Assembly: GCA_011049365.1 (NCBI GenBank)
Contig: DSBD01000051.1
Span: forward strand, 1-16,874
Origin: Candidatus Vogelbacteria bacterium
GTDB lineage: Bacteria; Patescibacteriota; Minisyncoccia; Phycocordibacterales; XYD1-FULL-46-19
Length of the DNA stretch: 16,874 bases
Direction of reading: 5' to 3'
Positions 15,501-16,874 of this stretch are shown here, in pieces (the stretch's first letter is position 1; each line of letters starts with the position of its first letter). The notes beneath the pieces were generated by a model. The model saw nothing but the letters and a program-made list of their open reading frames with translations. It ran no database searches and had not been told where the DNA came from. A program made the translations under genes and the position numbers.

Positions 15501-16167
15501 TATTACTATAAAGATATTAATAGATCATTCTGCGCGTAAAAAATCAGGTAAGAAAAAAGAGGCAGTTGAATATACTGTTCCTAGATTTAGAACTATTTTA
15601 GTTAAAGAAGGAGATAAGGTCTCTACTGGGGATGTTTTAACTGATGGTCCTCTTGATCTGATTAATTACTTTAAATTGGCTGGTAAAACAAAAGTGGAAG
15701 ATTATATTATTAAAGAAGTTAGTTCTATTTATGAACTTCAAGGAGTTGATATTTCTCGCAAACATATAGAACTTATAATCAGGCAGATGATGTCCAGGGT
15801 TAAAATAAAAGATCCCGGTGATACCGGTTTTACAGTTGGTTCTATAATTGACCGAGCAACAGCTTTGGATGAAAATGATAAAGTAAAAGATAATGGAGGA
15901 AAAGAGGCCGAATTTGAAACTGCGCTTTTGGGTATCTCTGAATCATCTCTTAATACTGCCAGTTTCTTATCAGCAGTTTCTTTCCAACATGCCACTAGAG
16001 TTTTGATTGATGCCTCTATTGAAGGTTCAGTTGATTATCTAAGAGGCTTAAAAGAAAATGTTATTATTGGCAGATTAATTCCAGCCGGAACTGGTTTAAT
16101 AGAAAACTATGAAGAGGAGTCAAATAGACTTTATGGCCAATACCGAGAAGAAGAGGAAGAATATTAG
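12502..16167 (+). CDS. rpoC: DNA-directed RNA polymerase subunit beta'
   Basis: The beta' subunit carries the catalytic centre. In this 1221-residue protein the N-terminal zinc site has C66, C68, C81 and C84. The catalytic loop NADFDGDQM holds the magnesium-binding D498, D500 and D502. The second zinc site has C832, C904, C911 and C914. The bridge-helix region [26 protein letters not shown] is normal. The trigger loop reads MRTKHAGGV (948-956): the catalytic histidine H952 is kept, but the residue before it, phenylalanine in E. coli (F935), is lysine K951. There is no large insert in the trigger loop. It is encoded 12 nt after rpoB and 21 nt before dnaG, so dnaG may be read from the same transcript. 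Confidence 0.98.
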   Translation: MINKKNNERIKDFNVISLKLASPERILNWSYGEVTKPETINYRSGRSERGGLFDERIFGPEKDFECYCGKYKRIRYKDVVCEKCGVEVTRSIVRRERMGHIELASPVAHIWYLKSIPSRMSLVLGLPVGDLEKVIYFAGYLITSVNEDEKQKVLKEIDSEYKTKLKSIKNAEEKDKLKEALDDAKRQIGLLISRKVIDEITYHRLSFKYGSVFEASIGAEAIYQVFHSMDLEEELANIQASMEKAGSVERQKLQKRFNLIKTMKRSGVRPEWMFLKVLPVIPPALRPMVALDGGRHATSDVNDLYRRVINRNNRLKKLIDLNAPEVILRNEKRILQEAVDALLDNSIRQGTGAMSQAQRRPLKSLADNLRGKQGRFRQNLLGKRVDYSGRSVIVIGPELRMNECGLPKLMALELFRPFIISKILEYEMAFNIRGAGRLIDEGEPEVWAILEEVIKNKYVLLNRAPTLHRLSIQAFKPVLIEGRAIQIHPLVCTAFNADFDGDQMAVHVPLSSSAQREAQELIAANRNLLKPGSGDPIINMKLDIVLGCYYATKVVANTDRAEKKFFHSPNAAIMAYDFGDVKLQELVKVVGGKKEKYGENSGNLMETTIGRILFNNNLPNDYPFINENINGKQISNLVENLITKYGISETASIVDKIKDFGFKFSTISGITWGMDDVKVPEKKQDIVKEAELEAQKIEENFNEGIISDNERYRMIIEIWTKARNEIEKLIPDSLEINGSVADMINSNARGSISSVCQMSGMKGLIVNPGGKMIDFPIIPSYKEGLSPLEYFISTHGSRKGLADTALNTAKAGYMTRKLVDVAQDVVVMEEDCGDTEGKLITEDNIYGFDTGIGNNIRGRILLEDLLDKDGQIIFKKGHMLSGEDHKIAEEKGAIQAKIRTPLSCKLRRGVCQKCYGEDPSRRGLVKIGEAVGIVAAQAIGEPGTQLTMRTKHAGGVSTGADIVGGLPRVEELFERRSPKNSATISEYDGLVSEIIKKNHNITIKILIDHSARKKSGKKKEAVEYTVPRFRTILVKEGDKVSTGDVLTDGPLDLINYFKLAGKTKVEDYIIKEVSSIYELQGVDISRKHIELIIRQMMSRVKIKDPGDTGFTVGSIIDRATALDENDKVKDNGGKEAEFETALLGISESSLNTASFLSAVSFQHATRVLIDASIEGSVDYLRGLKENVIIGRLIPAGTGLIENYEEESNRLYGQYREEEEEY

Positions 16168-16188
16168 TTTTTTGTTAACTTAAAATTT

Positions 16189-16874
16189 ATGTCTACTCCT
16201 GTAGAAAAAATAAAGGAGCGTCTTGATATAGTGGATATTATTGGTTCTTATATCAAACTTGAAAAAGCTGGAGTCAATTACCGTTCTCGTTGTCCTTTTC
16301 ATAATGAAAAGACACCTTCTTTTTTCGTCTCACCTTCTAGGCAAAGTTATCATTGTTTTGGTTGTGACCGGGGAGGTGATATTATCTCTTTTGTTCAAGA
16401 AATTGAAGGCTTAGATTTTAAAGGTGCTTTAGAACTTTTAGCTGATAAAGCTGGTATAAATTTAGTTTATAAAAATTCTAAAGAGATTTCAGAAGTAGCT
16501 AAACTAACTAAAATTTTGGAAATAGCTTTGAAGTTTTATCAACAAAAGCTGAAAATAAATGACCAAGCAATAAAATATTTATTACAAAGGGGATTAAAGA
16601 AGGAAACAATAGAAAACTTTTCTCTTGGTTATGCGCCACTAGAATGGCGTTCCTTAACCAATCATTTAATTGATGCCGGTTTTTCTTTAGCTGATGCTGA
16701 AAAAATTGGTTTGGTTATAAAAAATGATAAAAGGGGAGATATTTCTTTTTATGACCGTTTCCGTGGACGTTTAATGTTTCCTCTTTTTGATTGTAATGGT
16801 AAAATAGTCGGTTTTTCGGGAAGAATTTATGATGATGAAAAAAATAGAACTACTGAGGGAAAATATATTAATTC
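16189..16874 (+). CDS. dnaG: DNA primase, N-terminal part (3' end outside window)
   Basis: DnaG makes RNA primers for DNA replication. The first 228 codons are in the window and the frame runs off its end. The start MSTPVEKIKERLDIVDIIGSY is typical. The CHC2 zinc ribbon is intact: C35, H38, C56 and C59, in CPFHNEKTPSF and YHCFGCDRGGDIISF. Residues about 198-228, RFRGRLMFPLFD and GKIVGFSGR, mark the start of the polymerase domain; the TOPRIM catalytic acids lie beyond the window. Position 60 is aspartate where CFGCG is usual, which is a mild change. The gene follows rpoC after 21 nt with no terminator, coupling transcription and replication genes. Confidence 0.95.
   Translation, partial: MSTPVEKIKERLDIVDIIGSYIKLEKAGVNYRSRCPFHNEKTPSFFVSPSRQSYHCFGCDRGGDIISFVQEIEGLDFKGALELLADKAGINLVYKNSKEISEVAKLTKILEIALKFYQQKLKINDQAIKYLLQRGLKKETIENFSLGYAPLEWRSLTNHLIDAGFSLADAEKIGLVIKNDKRGDISFYDRFRGRLMFPLFDCNGKIVGFSGRIYDDEKNRTTEGKYIN

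Overview
The window looks like a chromosomal housekeeping region of a Candidate Phyla Radiation (Patescibacteria) bacterium, probably of Parcubacteria type. Reasons: AT-rich DNA with tightly packed genes; small RNA polymerase subunits (RpoB 1053 aa, RpoC 1221 aa); an L32 of the MSVRMRHTR type; a short SMC protein; ribosomal proteins with charged tails; almost no Shine-Dalgarno sequences. The genetic code is standard: no in-frame UGA occurs in any gene, and every visible stop is UAA or UAG. The lineage is inferred from protein character only.

Layout. (1) 1-1264: end of a sensor histidine kinase, a single-domain response regulator and rnhB, very tightly packed. (2) 1277-5397: a promoter, then rpmF (L32), a NusB-Nudix fusion gene, rnc (RNase III) and a hinge-less SMC gene, all on the + strand. 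(3) 5399-7297, - strand: an RNase R-family exoribonuclease that ends 1 bp from the smc stop codon and carries an in-frame insertion of about 60 residues built of repeat DNA. (4) 7298-9052: a compact divergent promoter region, then rpsP (S16), khpA and trmD, with an intrinsic terminator between khpA and trmD. (5) 9053-9327: a leader with a strong sigma70-type promoter, a terminator-like hairpin and a palindromic repeat. (6) 9328-16167: rpoB and rpoC. (7) from 16189: dnaG, cut off by the window end.

The genes serve RNA synthesis and decay (RpoB, RpoC, NusB, RNase III, RNase R), ribosome and tRNA function (L32, S16, KhpA, TrmD) and chromosome replication and maintenance (SMC, RNase HII, DnaG). 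They are core genes, so the novelty lies in details. The strongest observation is a family of short palindromic elements. One copy lies in the rpoB leader and another is translated inside RNase R. The two copies differ by three compensatory base-pair changes in a 13-bp stem. A second GC-richer repeat-like block sits beside the RNase R copy. Other points of note are the NusB-Nudix fusion, the SMC without a recognisable hinge, -10 boxes only 6-7 nt from four start codons (suggesting leaderless mRNAs), and unusual residues in TrmD, the RpoB rifampicin pocket and the RpoC trigger loop.
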